The notes under the pieces: generated by a model
What the model was told of the DNA's origin: nothing
The model's database searches: none
Seen by the model: only the letters and a program-made list of their open reading frames with translations
In this document: positions 17,915 through 26,795 of the stretch, piece after piece
Numbering within the stretch: position 1 is the first letter of the stretch
Layout: the number at the start of each line of letters is the position of its first letter
Made by a program: the position numbers and the translations under genes
Source of the DNA: Vavraia culicis subsp. floridensis
Taxonomy: Eukaryota; Microsporidia; Pleistophoridae
Length of the DNA: 31,579 nucleotides
Direction: 5' to 3'
Assembly: GCF_000192795.1 (NCBI RefSeq)
Contig: NW_007360661.1
Coordinates: 1 to 31,579 of the forward strand

Positions 17915-18657
17915 TAGAACATCCTCTCAATCTCAGACTTTGCCTCCTCTGCAGCCTCGATGAGCGAATCGCACCCCTGATCAAAAGTTTCGAGCTCGTC
18001 CAAATCGTACATTCTATCCTTCTCCACCATCTTTACGAGTACGGTTGCGTTATCTACAAGCTCCTTTATGAGAGACAGCAGCTTGGACACCCGCAGCTTC
18101 TTCCACGTGTAGGTTCCCACCGAGTCATCCAACTGGTCAACAATGTCCGAAAGTGCTTCGTACACGTTCCACAGCTTCGAGCTGTACTCCTTCTCCAAGC
18201 CCTTATCAACTCGTTTCTGAATTTTGTCCTTCAATTCGCTCAGCATGCTTCCGATCTCATGTCTATCCATCCTGTACTTGGGCGTTGTGCTGGTTCTTTC
18301 GCGCGCAACCTGCGTGTAGAACAGGTCATAACGATTGCTGAACGTCTCCGAGTTATCCCTTGCCTGCAGTTTTACCGTTTTTGGCTGTTCCAGCTGCGGT
18401 ATCTCCTCCAGTGCAACCGATTCATAATCAGAAGGCTGCGATCGATCAACACGCAAAACCTTCCTGGTTGATGGCTCTGCCTCCCTCAGGCCGTAGTCAC
18501 GGGGATCGGAGTACATCGTGTCGACGTACTCGGTGTGTGCGGGGGTCAGTGAGTACGTAGCCTCGTCATCCGAAACGTAGCTGTAGGCACGGTAGCTGCA
18601 CCTGTATGCAGCTATGTATATCAAAAGTGCTGCTGATAGATTGTGTATGGCCAACAT
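17914..18657 (-). CDS. Secreted helical protein
   Basis: A 247-residue protein. The start at 18657 is chosen because TATAAAAA lies exactly 28 nt upstream. It gives the signal peptide MLAIHNLSAALLIYIAAYRC. The ATG at 18678 lies only seven nucleotides after the TATA box and is unlikely to be in the transcript. Residues 25-130 are Tyr/Ser/Asp-rich and probably disordered. Residues 131-247 are a run of charged amphipathic helices. This helical part aligns by eye with residues about 90-170 of the secreted RING protein: a helix, then Y-x3-K-x2-R, a Leu-rich helix, and D-E-L near the end. It has no RING, so it would be a RING-less member of that family. No enzymatic motif is visible. It is divergent from the ricin-B-like gene at 19924. 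Confidence 0.75.
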   Translation of the reverse strand: MLAIHNLSAALLIYIAAYRCSYRAYSYVSDDEATYSLTPAHTEYVDTMYSDPRDYGLREAEPSTRKVLRVDRSQPSDYESVALEEIPQLEQPKTVKLQARDNSETFSNRYDLFYTQVARERTSTTPKYRMDRHEIGSMLSELKDKIQKRVDKGLEKEYSSKLWNVYEALSDIVDQLDDSVGTYTWKKLRVSKLLSLIKELVDNATVLVKMVEKDRMYDLDELETFDQGCDSLIEAAEEAKSEIERMF

Positions 18658-18677
18658 GGATGTGATTGCGCTGATCA

Positions 18678-18685
18678 TTTTTATA
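18678..18685 (-). promoter_or_regulatory. TATA box of the secreted helical gene
   Basis: TATAAAAA on the minus strand, 28 nt upstream of the ATG at 18657. It overlaps an upstream in-frame ATG and argues against that start. Confidence 0.7.
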
Positions 18686-19896
18686 CTTTTAAAGTAATTT
18701 GTGTATTTTTGTAAAAATTTATTTTTAATTTGTAGAAATTCAAGCACTTCCCAAATGAGGAATATAAAATGATTGATGAGCGTTTTTGCACGCTTTGGTA
18801 CGATCAGATCAAAAAATAGAATTGGGTGAAATGGACCCGTGTTCTGGATGAAGATGACCTGTATTCTGGATGAAGATGAGCAGGGGCACTGCGTGCACGA
18901 GATAGTGCTGCGGTTACTGCCATTTGTATTTATCACTCCACATTTTGCCTGATCAACGTATCGTTCACTCTCTTTGCCCGATACGCACCCTTCACACGAA
19001 CCGGAACTGATCGTGTGCACAGCGAGGTGCACACAAAACCTGTGCAGCTGCATCACGCCGTTGCATTTCGTGGAACGTGCTATCGCTAAACGCATTTTAC
19101 CAGCACAGCGTTTATACGCTAACAGTGGAGCGAGATCGCGAGCACATTGCAGGATTAACCCGTTTTAATAAATCACAGGATTTTTAATTTGTCTTTAGCG
19201 GCAGCGCACCGGGTGACTTTACAGTTTTAACGGACACGTCATCTCAGCAGAGAAGATGGGCGCTGTTCATGTCTACGGTCATTTCTGCTACGAATAAAAC
19301 CAAAAACAGATTATTTCAACTGCAGCGCAGATGTAACACACCGTTAGGTCTTCCTCGCCAAAAATTGTGTATTTACCACTTTTTTATCACTCAGCTAATT
19401 TACTCGCAGTACCGCACCGTAACGTGCAAGAAAGGCACTTCGTTGCCATGAATCGTAAATTTGCGTTTTGCCATGTTAGTAATGCGTTGCTATCATTAGG
19501 GCTAGAGAGGTGTTCATTTATTCTCCTCATCTCCTCATTTCCTCATCTCCTCATCTCCTCATCTCCTCATCCCTCACCTCATCCCTTCTCCTGCTGCAAA
19601 AAGCCCGCAAATTAAACACCCGCTACAACCGCACCAATCGCATGCCTGATTACCACACGTACACATCATCGTACCAGCGGCTATGCACCCATTTCTCACC
19701 GATGTGCCCGGGTTCGTGTGATGAGCGGCACCAAATTTGCTTGAGCAGGGATCGAAAAGGCTGCGCAGCACGGGCCGTACGCCAGGTACGATGCTGCCAC
19801 GTGTTATGACGCTGTTCATCGCTCTCAGAGGCGATCGACACGCAATTCCTTTCAAAACACTTCCCAAACAAAGATGTTTTAGCCATCACCACCAAA
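18686..19896. other. Divergent intergenic spacer
   Basis: About 1.2 kb between two divergently transcribed secreted-protein genes. It contains a duplicated ATTCTGGATGAAGATGA motif near 18842-18878 and a 9-bp CTCCTCATC-type repeat at about 19518-19577. Frames here carry no start signal. Confidence 0.45.
19518..19577. repeat. 9-bp tandem repeat (TCTCCTCAT)
   Basis: About six near-perfect copies of a 9-bp pyrimidine-rich unit, grading into CCTCACCTCATCCC. Confidence 0.85.
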
Positions 19897-19904
19897 TACA
19901 AAAA
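19897..19904 (+). promoter_or_regulatory. TATA-like box of the Arg-rich-tail ricin-B-like gene
   Basis: TACAAAAA, 27 nt upstream of the ATG at 19924; CCC also lies just before the ATG (ACACCCGCATG). Confidence 0.45.
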
Positions 19905-19923
19905 ACATCACACACACACCCGC

Positions 19924-20835
19924 ATGTTAACCATCAGAGCGCCTGTTTGCGATTTATTCCCGTCCTATATCACGCCGCATTTATGCAAAGCAATCCCTGC
20001 TGCCATCAAGCTATCGGTCCGCATCCTCGTGCTCTTCCGCCTCTGCCTTATCGCATGCGAACCGCTCACCGAGGAGGGATACATCTACTCGGTTGACGAG
20101 CGCAAATTCCTCGACTACCAGCACAAGCAGGATGCCCTCGTGTTCGTTGAGTACGACCACATGCCGCCTGCGTTCAGGATGGTGGAGACCGAGTCAGGCG
20201 CAGTCTTTTTGGAGGATGAGAACGGCAACGCGCTCGACTCCTCACGCAGCAACTACGATCTGATCCTGTTCAAGAAGCATGGCGGGTGGAACCAGCAGTT
20301 CTCGCTGGTGACCGTTCCACGCGACATGGTAAAGCTGAGAGTCGGCAACCGGTGCATGACCACCGAAAAGAACATGAAGTACCTGACAGAGGTGGACTGC
20401 GACACGTTCAGCAACAAGCCCGGCCAGTTCTTCAAGTGGATCAGTAAGAAGGACGAGCAGGTGGTGCGAGATTACATCGAGCGGTGCAGACGTGGCGGGC
20501 GGCGAAGAGGGCCGCGGTACAACGACGATGCGTACGACGATGAGTATCCGAGGCGGGGCCGTGACAGGCCGTACAGAAGGCGGCCAAGGGTAAGGCGGCG
20601 TGGCGATGGCACACGGGATGATTACGAGCCGCAGGATTACGACAGGCGCGACTACGATGACCGTGATTATGATAGGCGGTCGTATGACAGGCCGTACGAT
20701 GCGTACGATGATTCATCGCACGATAATGAAAGGTGGGATCAAAGGCTTAAGCCGTGTTTGAACCTCAATGAGGACAAGCTGAGGGACAAGCTGTACGATC
20801 TGAGGGCAATAGCGAACAACAACGTTGTGCTGTGA
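19924..20835 (+). CDS. Secreted or membrane-anchored ricin-B-like protein with Arg/Asp/Tyr tail
   Basis: A 303-residue protein. A hydrophobic segment (VRILVLFRLCLIAC, 32-45) lies unusually far from the start and may be a signal anchor or a late signal peptide. No nearer in-frame ATG exists. Residues 50-175 are beta-rich with NQQFSLV (123-129), RCM at 143-145, C159 and GQFFKW (167-172), resembling QxW repeats with F for W. Residues 183-275 are rich in Arg, Asp and Tyr: RRGGRRRGPR (189-198), then DYDRRDYDDRDYDRR-type repeats (238-252). A short helix ends the protein. Codons strongly favour C or G at the third position, unlike neighbours, suggesting high expression. The tail resembles RNA-binding or condensate-forming low-complexity tracts; any such role is inference. 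Confidence 0.72.
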   Translation: MLTIRAPVCDLFPSYITPHLCKAIPAAIKLSVRILVLFRLCLIACEPLTEEGYIYSVDERKFLDYQHKQDALVFVEYDHMPPAFRMVETESGAVFLEDENGNALDSSRSNYDLILFKKHGGWNQQFSLVTVPRDMVKLRVGNRCMTTEKNMKYLTEVDCDTFSNKPGQFFKWISKKDEQVVRDYIERCRRGGRRRGPRYNDDAYDDEYPRRGRDRPYRRRPRVRRRGDGTRDDYEPQDYDRRDYDDRDYDRRSYDRPYDAYDDSSHDNERWDQRLKPCLNLNEDKLRDKLYDLRAIANNNVVL

Positions 20836-21025
20836 GGTGCACGATGTGCTGCAAATGGCGGGTGCCAACGGACACGGAGCAAAGGCAGCTGGGTGTAATT
20901 AGAGGATGGGGCGTTGTGGTGTGTGAGATCGGTAGGAAATAAAAAAATTGTTAAATTTTGGTACTTCAGCGCTGTGTTTGGCCGGGCCGGTGGTTACGCC
21001 GTGGAATCAACACAACGGGCAGACC
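20836..21025. other. Short spacer
   Basis: Contains AATAAA near 20937, the first plausible poly(A) signal after the upstream gene, roughly 100 nt past its stop. Confidence 0.4.
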
Positions 21026-21136
21026 ATGACGCCCCCAACACGCTCATCCATCAAACGTACGAGGTGCTCCTCCACGATCAAAACAATGCGCGTAGCGTAT
21101 GCCATTCTTGCACCCCCGCCACGTACCCGCAGCCAA

Positions 21137-21259
21137 ATGACCACAATTTATTTTTGCATCCGCACCGCTTTACCATTCCTAGTTCACGCGGTGCTGCGCT
21201 ACCACGTGAACCGCTTCATCAGCGTAAAACTGCTGCACCGCGCAGTTCATGCACGTTAA
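21137..21259 (+). CDS. Candidate 40-residue membrane protein
   Basis: ATG at 21137, with CCC about 10 nt upstream (ACCCGCAGCCAAATG), encodes MTTIYFCIRTALPFLVHAVL followed by a basic tail. That is one hydrophobic segment with Arg/His/Lys at the end. Codons in the second half are C/G-ending (for example CGC TAC CAC GTG AAC CGC TTC ATC), as in the strongly biased gene just upstream, which argues for real coding. The same frame extends upstream to ATG 21026 (77 residues). It resembles a small tail-anchored or translocase-type subunit in size, but I cannot name a family. Confidence 0.4.
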   Translation: MTTIYFCIRTALPFLVHAVLRYHVNRFISVKLLHRAVHAR

Positions 21260-21390
21260 ACCGGTCACATAAATTTTATTTAAACTACGCTCGCTGCCAC
21301 ACATCCCTTGTAATTCTGAGTACGTCCCCAATCGCACAACCTGCCCAAGATATTGATAATCCCTCCCCTTCCACCCACACTACCTCCACA

Positions 21391-21612
21391 CTACTTATCC
21401 AAAACATTACTCCTAAAACTCTCATACTCCTTCACCACATCATTAATCCTGTGCAACAAACCCTCCGTATCCATCCTATCAACCGATTTATCACTAACCA
21501 AGCTCATCTTACCAATTTTACCATCCCCCTTCAACTTCTCACCCTTACCCGCACCCTCCTTACCAATGCACATCAACATACCAACGTAAAGCAACATCAT
21601 CAATTTTAACAT
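21391..21612 (-). CDS. Small secreted protein (73 residues)
   Basis: The ATG at 21612 gives a strong signal peptide (MLKLMMLLYVGMLMCIGKEG). A Lys/Gly-rich stretch follows, then a helical C-terminus (LLHRINDVVKEYESFRSN). A TATA-like TATTTTTT lies 29 nt upstream. A longer reading starts with GTG and is not credible in a eukaryote. I recognise no homologue. Size and layout fit small secreted proteins of intracellular parasites. Confidence 0.5.
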   Translation of the reverse strand: MLKLMMLLYVGMLMCIGKEGAGKGEKLKGDGKIGKMSLVSDKSVDRMDTEGLLHRINDVVKEYESFRSNVLDK

Positions 21613-21780
21613 GCAAGGCACGAACCGATAGCTAAAAAATACAATTTAATACAAAATGTGTCACATATCACAAACTTGTTTGTGATTGTGTGGTTGATGT
21701 GTACATGCTTTATGACTGTTGACCTGTGTTAACGGTACAGCTTCGAAGATGTGGGGGTGATGAGATTTTTACTTTTTATA

Positions 21781-22012
21781 GGATGAGGAGTAGGGGGGAA
21801 GTGGAGAGAGGAGTGAAGAGGAGTGAAGAGGAGGGTGAAGAGGAGAGGAGTGAAGAGGAGTGAAGAGAGGAGTGAAGAGGAGTGAAGAGGAGAGGAGTGA
21901 AGAGAGGAGTGAAGAGGAGGGTGAAGAGGAGGGTGAAGAGAGGAGTGAAGAGAGGAGTGAAGAGGAGGGTGAAGAGAAGAGTGAAGAGAAGAGTGAAGAG
22001 AGGAGGAATAAC
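21781..22012. repeat. Polypurine tract with GAAGAGGAGT repeats
   Basis: About 230 nt made almost wholly of A and G on the plus strand, built from GTGAAGAGGAG and GTGAAGAGAGGA units. The minus strand keeps several frames open (SSLHS/TPLF repeats), but they have no coding sense. Confidence 0.92.
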
Positions 22013-22105
22013 ATACCAAATAAACATACCATATAAACATACCATATAAATATACCAAATAAACATACCATATAAATATACCAAATAAACATACAAATAA
22101 ATGTA
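22013..22105. repeat. AT-rich 15-bp repeat
   Basis: AATAAACATACCATA / AAATATACCAAATAA units follow the polypurine tract directly, about five copies. Confidence 0.85.
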
Positions 22106-22586
22106 AATAATACGTAAAGACAAACACTAAGAAATGATTTATTGCACGTATTAACGGTAAAGGTGCAGAGAATGGCTGAGTAATACGCAAGGAATAATAA
22201 ACGGTACGGTACGTACATTCTTAAGCATACCGTTCTTAATATACGGTACCGCAGTACATGCACGCAATAAAAGCGTACAGCACCAACATCTTTTCAGTAC
22301 GTGCCAAGCATTTCATTTCTAAGCACCGTTCTATTCCGTGCTACCGTTCATTTCATAAAGGCAACCAATCGTAACAATCAATCTGTTGGTGTATAATCGC
22401 TAAGGTAATGCATAATTGTAACAAGCACCACAGTGCTGTGTTCTACCGGTACCGCACCAATAGAACAATCCCTTACAAAATGAACCACTCATCATTGCAC
22501 AACCAAAACACTTCTCGCTAAAGCACTGCATGCACATCACAAGTGGCACACAATCATAAATTAGCACCACGTGTTTTGACCAGAGC
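22106..22586. other. Intergenic spacer
   Basis: About 480 bp rich in ACGGTACGGTACGTAC-type motifs. No gene is seen. Confidence 0.4.
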
Positions 22587-22593
22587 TATAATT
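22587..22593 (+). promoter_or_regulatory. TATA-like box of the KDGG-repeat gene
   Basis: TATAATT, 27 nt upstream of the ATG at 22614; no C-run nearby. Confidence 0.55.
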
Positions 22594-22613
22594 GATGAAG
22601 CATTGGAAATGAT

Positions 22614-23180
22614 ATGCTATTTTACGTACTGGTGGTAATGAGCAAGCGCTTTGAGGTGCATGATGAAGATGTGGTGAGCAAGAATGAGATGAAAGAGAAG
22701 AACTTATCGGTTAGACAGATGGAGGAGGGTGAAGATGGTAAGGATGGGGGTAAGGATGGGGGTAAGGATGGAGGTAAGGATGGAGGTAAGGATGGAGGTA
22801 CCAGCACCAATTCTAATGCACTCTTTGATGGTGATGCAGAACTAAAACCAAGAGAAGAAGATTCTACGGAGCACATCGCTAAGTACTCCTCAAAAGCACA
22901 CAATAACAACCGCGTAGCATTTCAATCTCTCAAATCGCTAAAAAAGCAAAAAAAAATAGAAAGACACGAAAGGAACTCGCAAATAAAAGTGACTGACCTG
23001 AATTACTTCAAGGATGAGGTGAAGAGGAACCATAACTCGCACGTGCACCGTGTGGGCAGCTTTGCTAACAAAGCGTACTACACGTACTTTTCGTACCACC
23101 CTAGTATTAGGCATAGTGCATGGGTGTTTCATAATGCACACCATGGTGTGCGTGATGGATGGAGAGATTACTACGAATAG
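22614..23180 (+). CDS. Charged low-complexity protein with KDGG repeats, possibly secreted
   Basis: A 188-residue protein. The N-terminus MLFYVLVVMSKRFEV has a short hydrophobic core that could be a signal peptide, though it is brief. Residues about 40-62 are KDGG tetrapeptide repeats coded by a 12-bp tandem repeat (about 22736-22800). The rest is hydrophilic, with basic stretches (KSLKKQKKIERHERN) and an aromatic/His-rich C-terminus (YYTYFSYHPSIRHSAWVF). The TATA-like box spacing places it with the secreted-gene class. I recognise no homologue. Alternatives are a nuclear or nucleolar charged protein, or a spore-wall component. Confidence 0.55.
   Translation: MLFYVLVVMSKRFEVHDEDVVSKNEMKEKNLSVRQMEEGEDGKDGGKDGGKDGGKDGGKDGGTSTNSNALFDGDAELKPREEDSTEHIAKYSSKAHNNNRVAFQSLKSLKKQKKIERHERNSQIKVTDLNYFKDEVKRNHNSHVHRVGSFANKAYYTYFSYHPSIRHSAWVFHNAHHGVRDGWRDYYE
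22736..22800 (+). repeat. 12-bp in-frame repeat (KDGG)
   Basis: About five copies of GGTAAGGATGGG/GGTAAGGATGGA within the 22614-23180 coding sequence. Confidence 0.9.
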
Positions 23181-23397
23181 GCGTACCACGGTGCACACAC
23201 AGCATTACAACTAAGCGTACGGCACGTACCGCAGTAAATAAATCGTACCATTAATTTGCACTCGTTGTGTTGCACGTATTTCTGCATCTGTTCGTACGTT
23301 TTATTTCTTAATTGCTTTAAAGCGCTGTGGAAAGTTAAACGGCTGCGGTACTACAAGGAAATACGTAAGTAACTACGCTACCATGACAGCATGCTCA

Positions 23398-23529
23398 CAT
23401 CAGCACCCCTCCTACTCAACATCAGCACCCCTTCTACTCAACATCAGCACCCCTTCTATTCAACATCAGCACCCCTTCTACTCAACATCAGCACCCCTCC
23501 TACTCAACATCAGCACCCCTCCTACTCAA
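23398..23529. repeat. 22-bp minisatellite overlapping the RecQ stop codon
   Basis: Six copies of CATCAGCACCCCTTCTACTC plus AA, starting every 22 bp from 23398 to 23508. On the minus strand each unit contains GATGTTGAGTAG, the last codons and stop of the RecQ gene, whose real stop lies in the copy nearest the gene. Confidence 0.95.
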
Positions 23530-26389
23530 CATCATCAATCATAACCTTCCCACTTACCTTCACAGCCCCAACCACCAAATACCCATTAACATACCCCATC
23601 CTATTCTTAACATGCACCTCTTTCAGCATACCCTTACCAATCATCATCCTAACAATCCTCTCAACTTGTCCTCGCTTAACATCCCTTAACACGCCGTAAT
23701 ACGCACTCTCACGGTAACCATCAACCGCTTTACTCTTCGATCCTCTGAGCACATTAACTATGTGCGTAAGTGAGAGCCTTTCATTCTCACGCACGAGCTT
23801 TGCTACGATTTGTGCATGTTCCGTGCAATCAATTTGCTTTGTTTTGCCCGTCTTGTTGCAGTTATCACAGCCTGTGCACCTCTCAGTCAGTCGCTCGTTA
23901 AAATACTGCAGTATCTGCTTTCTTCTGCATTCCGTGATGTTCTCGCAGTATTCTATCACTCTGTTCAGGTTATCACGGTCCGTCTCTCTTTTCAGGAGGT
24001 TGTTCAATCTGCTCTTATCACCGTACGAGTAGAACAAAATGCACATGCTCTCAAGACCATCCCTTCCTGCACGACCTGTCTCCTGGTAGTAGTTCTCCAA
24101 CGAGTACGGTATGCTGTAATGTATGACGTACCGTACGTCCCGCTTATTTATGCCCATGCCAAATGCTACGGTTGCTACGATCACCCGTATCTTATCGTTT
24201 GTCCATTCTCGCTGTATTTTGTTCCTTTCCTTTTTCGTAAGACCTGCATGGTAGTACATGCTTGTTATGTGGTTGTTCAGCTTGTAACTCACCTCCTCAG
24301 CCTCCCTCTTGCTTATCACGTAGATTATGCCTGGTGATGAGGGATAGTACGTGTTTATGAACGATACGATTTGGCTTATCGTGTCTTTTTTCTTGTGCAG
24401 CACGATGTATTTCAGGTTCTTGCGGTTGAACGATGACCTGAAGGTGAGCACGTGCTGATCGGATGAGAGCGGCCTATCAGCACCGAACAGACAGCCTTTT
24501 ACGTCGTACTCGACCCGTTTGGTAGCGGTTGCTGTGAGTGCCATGATGGTGCACCCGAACATGTCCTTGACCATCTTCAGTTTTTTGTAGTCCGGTCTGA
24601 AATCGTTTCCCCAGTGTGACACGCAGTGCGCCTCATCGATTACCACCCGTGCGATGTTGCCCTTGAGGATGCCCTGCAGGGCATGTGATTGTACGAGTGT
24701 CTCAGGCGTGAGGAACAGTATTTTTACACGTTTGCGCACGTTACCTACCCGTAAACCCTCCCGCAACACCCTAAACACTACATTCCTCTCCTTCACCGTC
24801 ATACCGCTGTTGAGCGTAAGCGATGAGATGTTGAGCCGTAGCAATTCCTGTATCTGGTCCTCTATGAGCGAGAGCAAAGGACTTATCACCACTGTTACTC
24901 TGTCGGTGAGAAGGGCAGGCAAGAAGTAGCACAGGGACTTTCCACCACCCGTAGGCATCAGAACGAATACGTCCTTCTCGTCAAGAACAGCGTTGATGAT
25001 CTCCTCCTGATTTGGTCTGAAGCTCTTGAGCTTGAATATCTCTGTTAGTGTTCTGTACAGGATGTTATCAGTGCTTTGAACGGTATCAGGAATAGCATCG
25101 TTGAACTGATCGTAGAACGTACTCGTACCGGTCATTGTGTTGCTGAGAATGCTAACGGTGTTGCAATCGGTGCTACCAACCTTTTCATCATTGCTAGTGC
25201 TCTTACCAATAGTACTGCTAGTGCCCCTACCGATCCTGTCATCAATCCCTTCGTTGATCCTGTCATCAATCACTTCGTTGATCCCGCCCTTAATCACTTC
25301 GTTAACTCCTGCACCATTTCCTTTGACAACGCCCTCAATCCCTTCGTTAATTCCCACCTCATCTACACCACGGTCATAGACACCCTTCCGATACACCCAC
25401 GATTCAATCACATCGTCCGACATTTCCTCAATTATCTCATTTATGCACGTACTGTCCCCTTTTATCTTCTTGATTTTAATTTCCTCGATGTCCTTCTCTT
25501 CAAAATCACTCATGCTATGCTCATCAGCACACACCGATCTATCCAACACGCGGTGCACGGCTTTCCGCTGTTCCACCGTATCTTCCGCGCTACCACCCTG
25601 CTTTCGTTTTATATCCTGATCACACCCCTTCATCACAGCTTTACTGCCATCACCACGCTCCTTTTGTACAACACGCTGTCCGGTCTCTTTCACGCCAGGC
25701 TCACGTGCGCTTTTATATCCCACCTCTTCAAGATCGGTGGACGCGCTCACGCATTCCAAGTCATCGTACGTAAATTCGAGATTGAAGAGCGAATGATCGT
25801 CGTTCATGCGTTCATGCATTGATGGCACGTTTTTATTTTTGTTGAGCGCTCCTTCCGTTCTATCTGGCTGTCCTGTGGCGTGCTGTGGGGCATTAACCGT
25901 TTTGTGTGTGGTTTTTTTACTTTTATTGGTTGCTGTGTCTGCTCCTGCCTTTTCATCCGTGCTGCTGATCCTGTTCATGCAATTTGTGATTGCTGCTGTG
26001 CTATTATGCGTTAGATGATTTACATTTATTTTTGCATTACCATGCATTGCTGTGCTATTATGCATCGCTGTACTGTTTTTTAAAGGACTCGCACCCCTAA
26101 CATTGCTGACACCCCCTACACGGTTAGTCCTCACCTGTCCATTCACAATTTTCATCCCATTCGTGCAGCCCTTCCCATCCACACCATCGCCCCTCACTCC
26201 TCCATTGATACTGTTTACCTCACTTCCAAGTACATTTTTATTCGTGTGCTCTCTTACATCACTAGAATCAAAGAATTGATCTATAATATCTGATGACTCG
26301 CTTATGTTATGAGGAATGCCTGTTTTTGAGTGTTTTGCGTTGTGTTCTACCACGGCTGCTATGAAATCGTCGTCTGATGAAAAGTCCAT
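23522..26389 (-). CDS. RecQ-family DNA helicase (BLM/Sgs1-like)
   Basis: A 955-residue ATP-dependent 3'-5' DNA helicase for recombination and fork repair in the nucleus. Residues 1-445 are low complexity with acidic patches and repeated INE-x-IDDR units (about 345-385). The helicase core spans about 455-800: FRPNQEE (457-463), PTGGGKS (479-485), VIDEAHCVSHWGNDFRPDY (583-601), MALTATAT (616-623) and QETGRAGRDG (769-778). Zinc ligands are C821, C838, C841 and C844, followed by an RQC winged helix to about 945. There is no HRDC domain. ATG 26389 is chosen because CCCCC lies 15-19 nt upstream. The open frame continues upstream through purine repeats as hydrophobic low complexity and is probably untranslated. 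The stop sits in a 22-bp minisatellite. Subfamily assignment to BLM/Sgs1 is inferred from the long N-terminus and RQC. Confidence 0.92.
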   Translation of the reverse strand: MDFSSDDDFIAAVVEHNAKHSKTGIPHNISESSDIIDQFFDSSDVREHTNKNVLGSEVNSINGGVRGDGVDGKGCTNGMKIVNGQVRTNRVGGVSNVRGASPLKNSTAMHNSTAMHGNAKINVNHLTHNSTAAITNCMNRISSTDEKAGADTATNKSKKTTHKTVNAPQHATGQPDRTEGALNKNKNVPSMHERMNDDHSLFNLEFTYDDLECVSASTDLEEVGYKSAREPGVKETGQRVVQKERGDGSKAVMKGCDQDIKRKQGGSAEDTVEQRKAVHRVLDRSVCADEHSMSDFEEKDIEEIKIKKIKGDSTCINEIIEEMSDDVIESWVYRKGVYDRGVDEVGINEGIEGVVKGNGAGVNEVIKGGINEVIDDRINEGIDDRIGRGTSSTIGKSTSNDEKVGSTDCNTVSILSNTMTGTSTFYDQFNDAIPDTVQSTDNILYRTLTEIFKLKSFRPNQEEIINAVLDEKDVFVLMPTGGGKSLCYFLPALLTDRVTVVISPLLSLIEDQIQELLRLNISSLTLNSGMTVKERNVVFRVLREGLRVGNVRKRVKILFLTPETLVQSHALQGILKGNIARVVIDEAHCVSHWGNDFRPDYKKLKMVKDMFGCTIMALTATATKRVEYDVKGCLFGADRPLSSDQHVLTFRSSFNRKNLKYIVLHKKKDTISQIVSFINTYYPSSPGIIYVISKREAEEVSYKLNNHITSMYYHAGLTKKERNKIQREWTNDKIRVIVATVAFGMGINKRDVRYVIHYSIPYSLENYYQETGRAGRDGLESMCILFYSYGDKSRLNNLLKRETDRDNLNRVIEYCENITECRRKQILQYFNERLTERCTGCDNCNKTGKTKQIDCTEHAQIVAKLVRENERLSLTHIVNVLRGSKSKAVDGYRESAYYGVLRDVKRGQVERIVRMMIGKGMLKEVHVKNRMGYVNGYLVVGAVKVSGKVMIDDVE

Positions 26390-26403
26390 GTCTGTTTTGG
26401 TAT

Positions 26404-26408
26404 GGGGG
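26404..26408 (-). promoter_or_regulatory. CCC-like start signal of RecQ
   Basis: CCCCC on the minus strand 15-19 nt before the ATG at 26389, somewhat farther than in the other housekeeping genes. Confidence 0.4.
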
Positions 26409-26479
26409 CTGAGGGGAATGATGGGGTTGAAGAATAATGGGGAGGAAGGTCGGGATGTGTGAGAATGATAAGAGATGAA

Positions 26480-26795
26480 GAAAAATGTAGGGATGGGAAG
26501 GGAGGAAGAAAAGTAAGGATGGGAAGGGAGAAAGAAAAGTAAGGATGGGAAGGGAGGAAGAAAAGTAAGGATGGGAAGGGAGGAAGAAAAGTAAGGATGG
26601 GAAGGGAGGAAGAAAAAGTGAAGATGAAGACAAAGTGAAGATGAAGTAAACAGGAGACGAAGACAAAGTGAAGATGAAGAAAAAGGTAAAGATGAAGTAA
26701 ACAGGAGACGAAGACAAAGTGAAGATGAAGTAAACAGGAGACGAAGAAAAAGGTAAAGATGAAGTAAACATGAGACGAAGACAAAGTGAAGGATC
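26480..26795. repeat. Purine-rich repeats upstream of RecQ
   Basis: About five copies of a 26-bp unit (AAGGATGGGAAGGGAGGAAG then AAAAGT) to about 26620. A second array follows, built from GAAGATGAAGTAAACAGGAG and ACGAAGACAAAGT units, to about 26795. The plus strand is almost all purine. The array lies in the RecQ promoter/leader region. Confidence 0.93.

Noticed and set aside
18658..19095. 146-codon upstream extension of the secreted helical gene
   Set aside because: The TATA box at 18678-18685 lies inside it, and the start at 18657 gives a signal peptide.
20914..21609. 231-codon plus-strand ORF starting with TTG
   Set aside because: Non-ATG start, Thr/His/Pro-rich low complexity, and overlap with better candidates on both strands.
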